A DNA stretch of 33,425 bases, from contig NZ_JADMJO010000078.1 in assembly GCF_018780385.1 (NCBI RefSeq), forward strand, positions 1 to 33,425. The letters are read 5' to 3'. The notes under the pieces were generated by a model. It was not told where the DNA came from. It saw only the letters and a program-made list of their open reading frames with translations, and ran no database searches. Both the position numbers and the translations under genes were made by a program. The stretch's first letter is position 1. The number at the start of each line of letters is the position of its first letter. Positions 16,970 to 24,114 of this stretch are shown one piece after another. This DNA comes from Hydrogenophaga sp. Its GTDB lineage: Bacteria; Pseudomonadota; Gammaproteobacteria; Burkholderiales; Burkholderiaceae_C.

Positions 16970-18025
16970 TCAGAAGAACATCAACGCTTCAATTGCACCC
17001 AACACGAAGAGCGCGATCCAAACGGTCGTGACGAACATCAGTACAGCAGGCCGCCAACCAGTTCGTGCCAGTCCAACGAATGAAGTCTTCATCCCCAGTG
17101 CGGTCACGCCTACCATCAGACATGCGCTTGATCCCGCTGCCATGTTCTGCTGCAAAAACGGAGGCATCCAGCCTGCAGAGTGAACGCCAACCAGGATTAC
17201 GAACAACACTAGAAAGTTGGGGACAGGAAAGCTGAATTTTCCAGTTGTCTTCTTCGCCAGGGCTTGTGACGGGAGACGGCCAACAACGATCGAGATCACC
17301 AAAACGACCAGCACCAACAGGCTTACTCGAAGCAACTTGACGATGGATGCGGTAGCACCAGCTTCCTGGCCAAGCGAGTAGCCAGCTACGACAACCTGCG
17401 CAACATCGTGAATGGTGCCTCCCAGAAAAACACCGGCCAACAGTGGTGGCAAAGCCAGCGCATCCGCAACCAGAGGGTAAAGCAGCATGGCGACCGTCGA
17501 CAGCACGGTAGCCAGCACCACCGCACTCAATGTATTGCGCTCGCGTTGTTCGTCTTGCGGCAGCACGGCCGCAATGGCCAGTGCAGCAGCGGCGCCGCAA
17601 ATGGCCGTGGCGCCACCGGCGAGCAAACCCATGCTCCACGACAGTCGAAGCCAGCGCGCCACCAGCACACCACACAATATCGTGCTGACCACCGCCAGGA
17701 CCACGATCAGCCCCGTGGCCCAGCCCAGGCTTTCGATCTGGTCGACCGTGATGCGGGCGCCCAACAAACCAATACCCAGACGCAGCACCACGCGCATGCA
17801 GGCCTCCACGCCGGGTGCCGTGCGCGGGTCGTGGCTCTGGTAGTGGAACGCTGCGCCCATGAGCAGGCCGTACAGCATGGGAGGGCCTCCGTGCATGCCC
17901 GAGACAAACACGGCGGCCAGCGCGATCACGGCACACAGCGCCACGCCTGGCCACAGCCTCACGAGGTGGTCGGAGCGCGCGTGCCAGAAACTTCCCTGAC
18001 TCAATCGAAGCATCAGCGCGCGCAC
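16970..18025 (-). CDS. YeiH-family putative sulfate exporter (PSE family, UPF0324)
   Basis: A 351-residue inner-membrane protein with about ten hydrophobic segments. Family blocks include MHGGPPMLYGLLMGAAFHY, GIGLLGARITVDQI, GGATAICGAAAALAIA, GVFLGGTIHDVAQVV and MKTSFVGLARTGWRP. PSE-family members are linked in several bacteria to dissimilation of taurine and other sulfonates, where sulfite or sulfate must leave the cell; direct transport proof is limited. The GTG at 18025 is used; an ATG at 18013 is an alternative. It starts 10 bp after the reductase gene, so it is part of the redox cluster and the best hint that sulfur chemistry is involved. Confidence 0.88.
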   Translation of the reverse strand: MRALMLRLSQGSFWHARSDHLVRLWPGVALCAVIALAAVFVSGMHGGPPMLYGLLMGAAFHYQSHDPRTAPGVEACMRVVLRLGIGLLGARITVDQIESLGWATGLIVVLAVVSTILCGVLVARWLRLSWSMGLLAGGATAICGAAAALAIAAVLPQDEQRERNTLSAVVLATVLSTVAMLLYPLVADALALPPLLAGVFLGGTIHDVAQVVVAGYSLGQEAGATASIVKLLRVSLLVLVVLVISIVVGRLPSQALAKKTTGKFSFPVPNFLVLFVILVGVHSAGWMPPFLQQNMAAGSSACLMVGVTALGMKTSFVGLARTGWRPAVLMFVTTVWIALFVLGAIEALMFF

Positions 18026-18035
18026 GGCGAATGCC

Positions 18036-18809
18036 TCACTTGTCCACGAAAGCGCGTTCGATCACGTACTGCCCGGGCTGGCTCATGTTGCCTTCGCGCA
18101 GGCCCAGCTTGTCGAGCAGGTCACGGGTGTCGCGCAGCATTTCGGGGCTGCCGCACAGCATGAAGCGGTCGTCCGATATGCTGAGTGGCGGCAGGCCCAG
18201 GTCGTGTGGAAGGCGCCCGGTTTCCAGCAGCGTGGGGATACGCCCCTGGTGCCGAAACGCCTCGCGCGTGACTGTGGGGTAATACAGCAGCTTGGCGCGC
18301 ACCTGCTCGCCAAACCACTCGTTCCTGGACAGTTCGTGGGTAAGCAGGTGCTCGTAAGCGAGCTCGTTCACCTGTCGGCAGCCGTGCACCAATACGATCT
18401 TGTCAAACAGCTCGTACACCTCGGGGTCACGGATCACGCTCATGAAAGGCGCCAGCCCCGTACCGGTGGACAGCAGATACAGGTGGCGCCCGGGCGTGAG
18501 GTTCTGCGTAAGCAGCGTGCCCGAGGCCTTACGCCCGACCAGCACCGTGTCGCCAACCTGGATATGCTGCAGGCGTGAGGTCAGGGGACCATCAGGCACC
18601 TTAATGCTCAGGAACTCCAGCGTCTCTTCGTAGTGCGGGCTCACCATGCTGTATGCGCGCAGCAAGGGCCGGCCGTCGACCATGAGACCAATCATGGCGA
18701 ACTGACCGCTCTGGTAGCGAAAGCCCGGGTCGCGGGTGGTGGTGAAGGAAAACAGCCGGTCGGTCCAGTGGTGAACCGTCCGCACCTGGGCTTCGAACAG
18801 ATTGCTCAT
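18036..18809 (-). CDS. fpr: Ferredoxin-NADP(+) reductase, Fpr type
   Basis: A 257-residue flavoprotein of the bacterial Fpr subclass. RAYSMVSP (the RxYS FAD-binding motif) is followed by LEFLSIKVPDGPLTSRLQ, then STGTGLAPFMSVIRDP for NADP binding, VHGCRQ, MLCGSPEM, and the C-terminal YVIERAFVDK typical of the subclass. It moves electrons between NADPH and ferredoxin. The ATG at 18809 overlaps the DUF971 stop as ATGA; the frame stays open upstream, but that part lies over DUF971. Two ferredoxins are encoded in the same cluster and are its likely partners. Most genomes carry a housekeeping copy elsewhere; this one looks dedicated. Confidence 0.94.
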   Translation of the reverse strand: MSNLFEAQVRTVHHWTDRLFSFTTTRDPGFRYQSGQFAMIGLMVDGRPLLRAYSMVSPHYEETLEFLSIKVPDGPLTSRLQHIQVGDTVLVGRKASGTLLTQNLTPGRHLYLLSTGTGLAPFMSVIRDPEVYELFDKIVLVHGCRQVNELAYEHLLTHELSRNEWFGEQVRAKLLYYPTVTREAFRHQGRIPTLLETGRLPHDLGLPPLSISDDRFMLCGSPEMLRDTRDLLDKLGLREGNMSQPGQYVIERAFVDK

Positions 18810-19126
18810 GGTCGGGCTTCCGGTTGAAGGGTCGAAGAGAGTTCTCGCAGGTAGGGCCACGGATAGATGCCACGGTCGTGGCCATCGTCAAAGCACAGCT
18901 GCAGGCCGAAATCCCCCACCGGGTGGAGTTCGGTCATCCGGGTGTTGGCAGGCGAGGTGGGTCCGAGGCCATCGCGTCGCAGCTTCACGCACGTGGCGCA
19001 GCGGCAGGCACTGCGCAAGGCGTGTGAGCTCATGGACGCCTGCAGGCCGTCGCTCCAACCAATGTCGAGCCGGCCCGATGCCTGGTGGTGAACGATGTCC
19101 ACCGGGTGCACACTGTGGGCGCTCAT
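18806..19126 (-). CDS. DUF971 (gamma-butyrobetaine hydroxylase-like N-terminal) protein
   Basis: A 106-residue protein with the DUF971 signature: LDIGWSDGLQASMSSHALRS, then CRCATCVKLR and a later VGDFGLQLCFDDGHDRGIYPWPYLREL. The Cys-x-Cys-x-x-Cys cluster resembles a metal or iron-sulfur site. The fold occurs as a stand-alone protein, fused to iron-sulfur carrier ATPases, or as the N-terminal domain of carnitine-synthesis hydroxylases. It overlaps the ABC ATPase stop and the reductase start by ATGA junctions on both sides, so it is tightly co-translated. Its role may be iron-sulfur supply to the ferredoxins, but that is inference. Confidence 0.88.
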   Translation of the reverse strand: MSAHSVHPVDIVHHQASGRLDIGWSDGLQASMSSHALRSACRCATCVKLRRDGLGPTSPANTRMTELHPVGDFGLQLCFDDGHDRGIYPWPYLRELSSTLQPEARP

Positions 19127-20007
19127 CCGATCGTCCCTCCCACGCCGTGTGGTCCCATCTCGACGCTGAGGCCGGCCAGGCCGCCTTCCTTGAGTTCGCC
19201 CCCCATCGCCGCCAGGCTCTCTTCGCGAATCAGCCCTTTGATGGTCTGCACCAGGGCGAGAAACTCGGGCGTGGACGTCATCTCGGGCGTACGGGGCCGG
19301 GGCAAGGGCACCACGATCTCGGCCTTCACGCGGCCCGGTCGTGCCGTCATCACGTAGATGCGGTCCGAGAGGAAGATCGCTTCATCGATGTCATGGGTGA
19401 TGAACAGCACCGAGATGCGCAGGCGCTGCCACATGTTGGTGAGAATTTCCTGCATCACCACCCGGGTCTGCGAATCCAGCGCGCCGAAGGGCTCGTCCAT
19501 CAGCAAAACCTGAGGACTGGTGGAGAGCGCCCGCACGATGCCCACGCGTTGCTTCATGCCGCCCGAGAGCTGATCGGGGTAGTGGTTCTCGAAATGCAGC
19601 AACCCCGCCAGCCCCAGCAGGGTGCGCGCACGGGTTTCGCGGGCGCTGGGCGAAACACCCTGGATCTTCATGCCAAATTCGACGTTCTTGCGCACCGTCA
19701 TCCACGGAAACAGCGAGTACTGCTGAAACACCACGCCGCGGTCGGCGCCGGGCTCCTCGATGCGCACGCCATCGAGTCGGGCCTCGCCCGCACTGGGTTG
19801 CACGAAACCCGCCGCCACGTTGAGCAGGCTCGACTTGCCGCACCCCGAAGGTCCGATCAGTGAGACGAATTCACCGGGTTGCACGTGGATGGAGACCGAG
19901 TCCACCGCCTGGACCACCGAACCCTTGACCTTGAACTGGATGGACACGTCCTGCATTTCAACCAGGCCACGCACCGCCGACTCGGCTTTTTGCACGACAG
20001 CATTCAT
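19123..20007 (-). CDS. ABC transporter ATPase (nitrate/sulfonate/taurine type)
   Basis: A 294-residue ATPase with Walker A GPSGCGKSS, Q-loop VVFQQYSLFPWMTV, signature LSGGMKQR, Walker B VLLMDEPFGALD and H-loop ITHD. These fit the TauB/SsuB/NrtD group. About 40 extra residues after the usual end (GLIREESLAAMGGELKEGG and on) are a small C-terminal extension. ATG 20007 overlaps the permease stop by ATGA. The frame continues upstream through the permease gene for several hundred codons; that extension is rejected. It powers the importer formed with the next two genes. Confidence 0.95.
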   Translation of the reverse strand: MNAVVQKAESAVRGLVEMQDVSIQFKVKGSVVQAVDSVSIHVQPGEFVSLIGPSGCGKSSLLNVAAGFVQPSAGEARLDGVRIEEPGADRGVVFQQYSLFPWMTVRKNVEFGMKIQGVSPSARETRARTLLGLAGLLHFENHYPDQLSGGMKQRVGIVRALSTSPQVLLMDEPFGALDSQTRVVMQEILTNMWQRLRISVLFITHDIDEAIFLSDRIYVMTARPGRVKAEIVVPLPRPRTPEMTSTPEFLALVQTIKGLIREESLAAMGGELKEGGLAGLSVEMGPHGVGGTIG

Positions 20008-20999
20008 GAGCGCCCTCCCGGTGAAGCCGATGACTGCCAGGGCATGGCGATGCGAGAGGCGAGGCGGATGGCGCTGCTGCACAGCAGCCCCAGGATGCCG
20101 ATGGTGATCATGCCCAGCGCGATTTCGGGGTAGGAGATGAGCGAATACGCCTCCCAGGTGAAGTAGCCGATGCCGAACTGGCCCGAGATCATTTCCGCCG
20201 CGATCAGCGACACCCAGGCCACCCCCATGCCCACGGCCAGACCAGTGAAGATGTGAGGCAAGGCGGCGGGCAGCACCACCTCGAACAGCAGCGTGGGTTC
20301 GCGCGCACCGAGCGAACGGGCGGCTCGCAGCAGCACCGGGTCGATCGCTTCCACACCATGGATGCTGTTGAGCAGGATGGGGAAGAAGGCGCCTAGGAAA
20401 GTGATGAACACGATGCTGACCTCGTTGCTCGGCCACAGCATGATGGACATGGGCACCCAGGCAATGGCGGGGATCGGCCGGAACACCTCCAGCGCGGGCA
20501 TGCTGAGCTGGCGGAACCACCGATAGCGGCCGATCATCAAGCCCAGGCCGATGCCGAGCACCGCGGCAATGGCAAAGCCATAGAGGATGCGGCGCACGCT
20601 GATGCCGATGTTTGTGACGAAGGCGGCGGACTGGTTGACCTCGATCACCTTGTCGAACACGTCGACCGGGCTGGGTATGTTGCCGAAGCGCACATAGAAG
20701 TCGAGGCGGTAGAGCGTGGCCAGGTGCCAGGCCAGCAACACGCAGCCAATTGAGATCACTGCCATGATCCAGCCGGTCATCTGGCCCTGCATCCACGTGC
20801 CAAGGCGGGCCACGGTAGTGAGGCTAGCGCTTGCATTTACTGTGGGCGCGGGCTGGTGTTTCACGACGTTCAACACAGTCACAGTGAACGTGGTGTCCGG
20901 CGCATCCGGTGTCTCTGCAGTGTGCGCGAGCGGCGTAGGGTTGTTGGGCACGTACCCCGCAGGGTCACGGCTCACTTCCAGCAAGGAGGCGGCGTGCAT
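20004..20999 (-). CDS. ABC transporter permease (nitrate/sulfonate/taurine type)
   Basis: A 331-residue inner-membrane protein. A variable N-terminal tail of about 70 residues precedes a first helix (GWIMAVISIGCVLLAWHLAT). The permease core follows with NIGISVRRILYGFAIAAVLG, FRPIPAIAWVPMSIMLW and the EAA loop ARSLGAREPTLLFEVVLPAALPHI that contacts the ATPase. The last helices are GITLG-like (IALGMITIGILGLLCSSAIR). It starts 3 bp after the binding-protein gene and overlaps the ATPase start. The long N-terminal tail is unusual; an internal start is possible but no better ribosome site was seen. Confidence 0.93.
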   Translation of the reverse strand: MHAASLLEVSRDPAGYVPNNPTPLAHTAETPDAPDTTFTVTVLNVVKHQPAPTVNASASLTTVARLGTWMQGQMTGWIMAVISIGCVLLAWHLATLYRLDFYVRFGNIPSPVDVFDKVIEVNQSAAFVTNIGISVRRILYGFAIAAVLGIGLGLMIGRYRWFRQLSMPALEVFRPIPAIAWVPMSIMLWPSNEVSIVFITFLGAFFPILLNSIHGVEAIDPVLLRAARSLGAREPTLLFEVVLPAALPHIFTGLAVGMGVAWVSLIAAEMISGQFGIGYFTWEAYSLISYPEIALGMITIGILGLLCSSAIRLASRIAMPWQSSASPGGRS

Positions 21000-21002
21000 G
21001 GC

Positions 21003-22484
21003 TTATTTCCCGCTCATGGCCAGATCGCTGGCGGGAACAGCCTGCGCCAGCGCTTCGTCGTACGACGCCAGCTTGCCACCGCTTTGGACCGCAAAAGCTT
21101 CCGCGTCTTTCTTCAGCAGAAAGGGCACCACCGCGGGGGCCTTGGGGTTGCTCAGGTTGACCGAGTAGAACGCCTTGTCGGCAAACAGCTTGATGCCCAG
21201 TGCCTTGTCGAAGAGGTAGGCCACCGACACCTTCTTCCCTTCGGTCTGGTACTGCCGAATCCCGGCCAGCAGGCAGGTGGGTGAACTCACCGGAACCAGA
21301 CCCCCGCCTTCCAGCCAGATCTCACCGGCGTCCTTGGGGTTGCTCACCATGCGGTTGCAGATGGGGTCTCGGCCCGCGATGTCGTAGTTGGCCAGCGTCT
21401 GCTTCTGCGCCTCGTAGTCCTGCCCGCGCTCCTTGAAGGCCTGGCGCACATAGGTCTCGTTGACCCAGGCGTTGATGTCGAATTCCTTCACGCGGCCCAG
21501 CTTGGACAGCACGCCGTGCGCGAGCTTGATGGTGTCGAGCCAGCGGGGCTTGATGGTGGGGTCCAGCGTGTGGATGCCGTTCGGGCCGAGGAACATGTAG
21601 CCCACTTCCTTCTCAATCTTGGTCCACTCCTCCACCTTCTGCATTGCCAGGCTCGGGTTCTTCCGCACCCAGTCGTTAGCCTCCATCAAAGCCTTGATGT
21701 AGGCCACCACTGCCTCTGGGTAGGCGTCGGCGAAATCCTTGCGAACCACCACACCATGAAAGGTGGGCACTTTAGTCTGGGCGCCGTCAAAGATCTTGCG
21801 GGCGAATCCGCGGTAGGGCAGCAGGTCGGCGAAGGGAACAAAGTCACCGTGAGCGTCGATCTTCTTTTCCTGCAGGTTGGTGGTGCCCACCTCGGGGCTC
21901 TGGCTCACCAGGTTCCAGTAGTCGCTGGGCCAGCCGCGCTCCTGCATGGCCTGCAGCATCATCCCGTGGGCGGCCGAGCCGAAAGGCACGGACACCGTCT
22001 TGCCCTTGAGGTCGGCCAACTCGTAGTAGGGGCTGTCCTTGTGCACGACCACGCCGTTGCCCGAACCGAAGGCGTTGTACGCAATGATGGCGACCAGCTG
22101 GGTTTCGTTGCCACGATTTTGCTGGCCGGTGGCGCCGTTCACCAGCAGCGGGTAGTCGCCCATCATCCCGATCTGCAGCTTGTTGGCCACCATGCCATTG
22201 GTGACCGGGGGGCCGGAGGTGAAGTTCTGCCAGTCGAGCTTCCAGGTGATGTTCTGGTACTTGCCGGTTTTGGGCAGGTGCTTTTCCAGCAGCTTGAGTT
22301 CCTTGAGCACGATGCCACCGGTGACGGTGTTGGTGGTCGTGTTCTGCGTGCCGATGCCGATCGTGACTTCCTTCTTGTCCTGCGCCAGCAGGACCGAGGG
22401 CAACAGCGCCAGCGACATCCACACCACGGGGTGCAAGAGGTGGCCGAACCAGGCGGGACGTGGGGTGCGGGTGATAGCAGTCAT
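21003..22484 (-). CDS. ABC transporter substrate-binding protein, long NrtA/SsuA-like form
   Basis: A 493-residue periplasmic protein with a signal peptide ending near LPSVLLAQ. Core NMT1/SsuA-like blocks include NKLQIGMMGDYPLLVNG, DLKGKTVSVPFGSAAHGMML, GTTNLQEKKIDAHGDFVPF and VVVRKDFADAYPEAVVAYIKA. At 493 residues it is much longer than the roughly 320 of TauA/SsuA. The extra part (about residues 330-490) contains DIAGRDPICNRM and the region from GGGLVPVSSPTC to GKKVSVAYLFDKALG. It resembles the longer nitrate-type binders in size only. GGAGG lies 5 bases before the ATG. The ligand is probably a small anionic organic molecule; a sulfonate is favoured by context, but not proven. Confidence 0.9.
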   Translation of the reverse strand: MTAITRTPRPAWFGHLLHPVVWMSLALLPSVLLAQDKKEVTIGIGTQNTTTNTVTGGIVLKELKLLEKHLPKTGKYQNITWKLDWQNFTSGPPVTNGMVANKLQIGMMGDYPLLVNGATGQQNRGNETQLVAIIAYNAFGSGNGVVVHKDSPYYELADLKGKTVSVPFGSAAHGMMLQAMQERGWPSDYWNLVSQSPEVGTTNLQEKKIDAHGDFVPFADLLPYRGFARKIFDGAQTKVPTFHGVVVRKDFADAYPEAVVAYIKALMEANDWVRKNPSLAMQKVEEWTKIEKEVGYMFLGPNGIHTLDPTIKPRWLDTIKLAHGVLSKLGRVKEFDINAWVNETYVRQAFKERGQDYEAQKQTLANYDIAGRDPICNRMVSNPKDAGEIWLEGGGLVPVSSPTCLLAGIRQYQTEGKKVSVAYLFDKALGIKLFADKAFYSVNLSNPKAPAVVPFLLKKDAEAFAVQSGGKLASYDEALAQAVPASDLAMSGK

Positions 22485-22545
22485 GAGAACCTCCAGGAGA
22501 GTTGAACAATCAATCGGGATCCGGGCGTGGCCGTGAGCGTGGGGC

Positions 22546-22875
22546 TCAGGCGGTCTCGCTCAGCAGACTGCGCTTGTCTTTGCGCTCGGCCCATTGCGCC
22601 GCGTCGGGCAGGGGCTCTTGTGTGGTGGTGATCACGGGCCACTTGGGAGAGAGCGCGGCGTTCAGCGCCACGTACTCCCGCTGGTCGGGACTCAGGTCCT
22701 TCTCTTCCAGAATCGCCTCCACCGGGCACTCGGGAATGCAGACCCCGCAATCGATGCAGACATCGGGGTCGATCACCAGGAAGTTGGGACCCTCGTGAAA
22801 GCAGTCCACCGGGCACACCGCCACGCAGTCGGTGTATTTGCAGCCTATGCAGGCTTCCGTGACGACGTGTGTCAT
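22546..22875 (-). CDS. FdxA-type 7Fe ferredoxin
   Basis: A 109-residue ferredoxin. Cys9, Cys17 and Cys21 lie in the first block (CIGCKYTDCVAVCPVDCF) and CIDCGVCIPECPVEAI is the second. This is the [3Fe-4S]/[4Fe-4S] arrangement of Azotobacter FdI-type proteins, with the typical C-terminal LNAALSPKWPVIT and KDKRSLL. It carries low-potential electrons, here probably between the AprAB-like pair and the reductase. The ATG overlaps the stop of the HEAT-repeat gene (ATGA). A 61-bp gap follows before the binding protein. A housekeeping fdxA would normally stand alone; the location in a transport cluster argues for a specialised copy. Confidence 0.95.
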   Translation of the reverse strand: MTHVVTEACIGCKYTDCVAVCPVDCFHEGPNFLVIDPDVCIDCGVCIPECPVEAILEEKDLSPDQREYVALNAALSPKWPVITTTQEPLPDAAQWAERKDKRSLLSETA

Positions 22876-23849
22876 GCCACACCTCCCGGGTTTCCCTGCA
22901 TCTGGATGGACGTCAGCGCGAGCTTGGCCAGCTTGCGCACATCGGGGTCGCTGTCCTTGAGTGCGCGCTCCAGCGGGGCAATGCCACGGGTATCACCGAT
23001 CTCCCCCAGCGCAATCACCGCTTCCTTGCGCAGGTTGCTCACGGCGTGAGCCGTGGCTTCGGCCAGCACCTGAACCGCCGCGGCGGCCTTGAGCTTGCCC
23101 AGGCTGCGCGCGGCCTTCACGCGCACTTGCCAGTACTCATCGGCCATCGCACGGATGAGATCCGGCACGCCCAGCGCCGAGCGGGTTTTGGCAAAGGTGG
23201 TCGCGGCCTCTTCGCGCACCTGCCAGGCGGTGTCGACCAGGGCGCGGCTGAGTGCCGGGTGCACGCTCACGGCAGTGGACTCGCCGGCATAGCCCAGTGC
23301 CCCCACGGCCACACGCCGCACCTCGGGCTCCCCATCGTGCGCAGCCACCTGTGTGAGGGCGGCGATGGCCTGTGGCCGTTTCAGGTACCCCAACACGCCC
23401 ACCGCCTCGCGCCGCACCACTGACTCAGCGTCGCTCAGCGCCTGCATGGCCGGCTCGAAAGCCTCCTCAACGCGCAACGCACGCACGGCATGGAGAGCAG
23501 CGGCTTTCACGCCGGGGTCGGCGTCCAGCAGATACGGCAGGATGGGAGCGGCCGATGCCGGCTCCTTCAGCTCCGCCAGCGTGTAGGCCACAGCGGCCCG
23601 CACATCGGCGTCGCTGTCCTTGAGCAAAGGCACCAGGGCGTTGAGCGCCTCCAGATCTTCGATGCCTTCGAGCGCCTTGGCGGCTTCCAGCCGCACCAGC
23701 GGGCTGCTGTCGCCCAGCGCTGCGATGAGCAGTGGGGTGGGGTCGTCTTCTTCGTCCGTGTAGGGCAGGTCAATCACGGCGACACGGCGCACGCCCGGGT
23801 CGCTGTCCTGCAGTCGCTGACGAATGCTTGAGTGAAGTGCGGAGGTCAT
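22872..23849 (-). CDS. HEAT-repeat protein between two ferredoxin genes
   Basis: A 325-residue protein made almost wholly of HEAT/PBS-lyase-type helical repeats of about 31 residues: PLLIAALGDSSPLVRLEAAKAL, LVPLLKDSDADVRAAVAYTL, ILPYLLDADPGVKAAALHAV, and similar units to the C-terminus (LERALKDSDPDVRKLAKLAL). It has no catalytic residues, so it is a scaffold or assembly factor. The ATG at 23849 is used because it lies 2 bp after the ferredoxin stop with GGTGA upstream; the open frame extends about 17 codons further over the ferredoxin gene. It overlaps the 7Fe ferredoxin start by ATGA. PBS-lyase repeats elsewhere serve bilin lyases; here iron-sulfur partner docking is likelier. Confidence 0.9.
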   Translation of the reverse strand: MTSALHSSIRQRLQDSDPGVRRVAVIDLPYTDEEDDPTPLLIAALGDSSPLVRLEAAKALEGIEDLEALNALVPLLKDSDADVRAAVAYTLAELKEPASAAPILPYLLDADPGVKAAALHAVRALRVEEAFEPAMQALSDAESVVRREAVGVLGYLKRPQAIAALTQVAAHDGEPEVRRVAVGALGYAGESTAVSVHPALSRALVDTAWQVREEAATTFAKTRSALGVPDLIRAMADEYWQVRVKAARSLGKLKAAAAVQVLAEATAHAVSNLRKEAVIALGEIGDTRGIAPLERALKDSDPDVRKLAKLALTSIQMQGNPGGVA

Positions 23850-23851
23850 GA

Positions 23852-24085
23852 TCACCTCACCAGATAAGGAATGTTCACGTGCACGGCGCCGGTGGGGCAA
23901 TCCTTCTCACACGGCATGCAGTACCAGCATTCATCGAATTTCATGAATGCCTTGTTCTTCACCAGGTCGATGGCCAGGACATCGAGTGGACAGACGTCGA
24001 CGCAGACGGTGCAGCCCTTGTCGGCAATGCACTTGTCGTCGTCAACGACAACAGGTGCCTGGGTTCGTGTGGTGGTGATGGTCAT
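23852..24085 (-). CDS. AprB-like 2[4Fe-4S] ferredoxin
   Basis: A 77-residue ferredoxin with two cysteine clusters: CIADKGCTVCVDVCPLD and CWYCMPCEKDCPTGAV. The spacing and the CW-x-C-x-x-C block match the N-terminal part of adenylylsulfate reductase beta subunit (AprB), but the protein lacks AprB's long C-terminal tail (AprB is about 150 residues). It begins 29 bp after the flavoprotein gene, the same AprA-AprB pairing seen in sulfur oxidisers and sulfate reducers, though here the order is flavoprotein first. It probably forms the electron-transfer subunit of the flavoprotein. Confidence 0.9.
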   Translation of the reverse strand: MTITTTRTQAPVVVDDDKCIADKGCTVCVDVCPLDVLAIDLVKNKAFMKFDECWYCMPCEKDCPTGAVHVNIPYLVR

Positions 24086-24114
24086 GGGGATGGCCTTTCG
24101 GTGGGTGATTCAAT

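Noticed and set aside
20008..20796. Upstream extension of the ABC ATPase reading frame to a 557-residue protein
   Set aside because: It runs antiphase through the permease gene, is Arg/His/Pro-rich, and the ATPase family starts at 20007 with an ATGA overlap.
21516..22505. Plus-strand open frame opposite the substrate-binding protein
   Set aside because: No family motifs; Leu/His/Gly/Val-rich antisense frame of a GC-rich gene.
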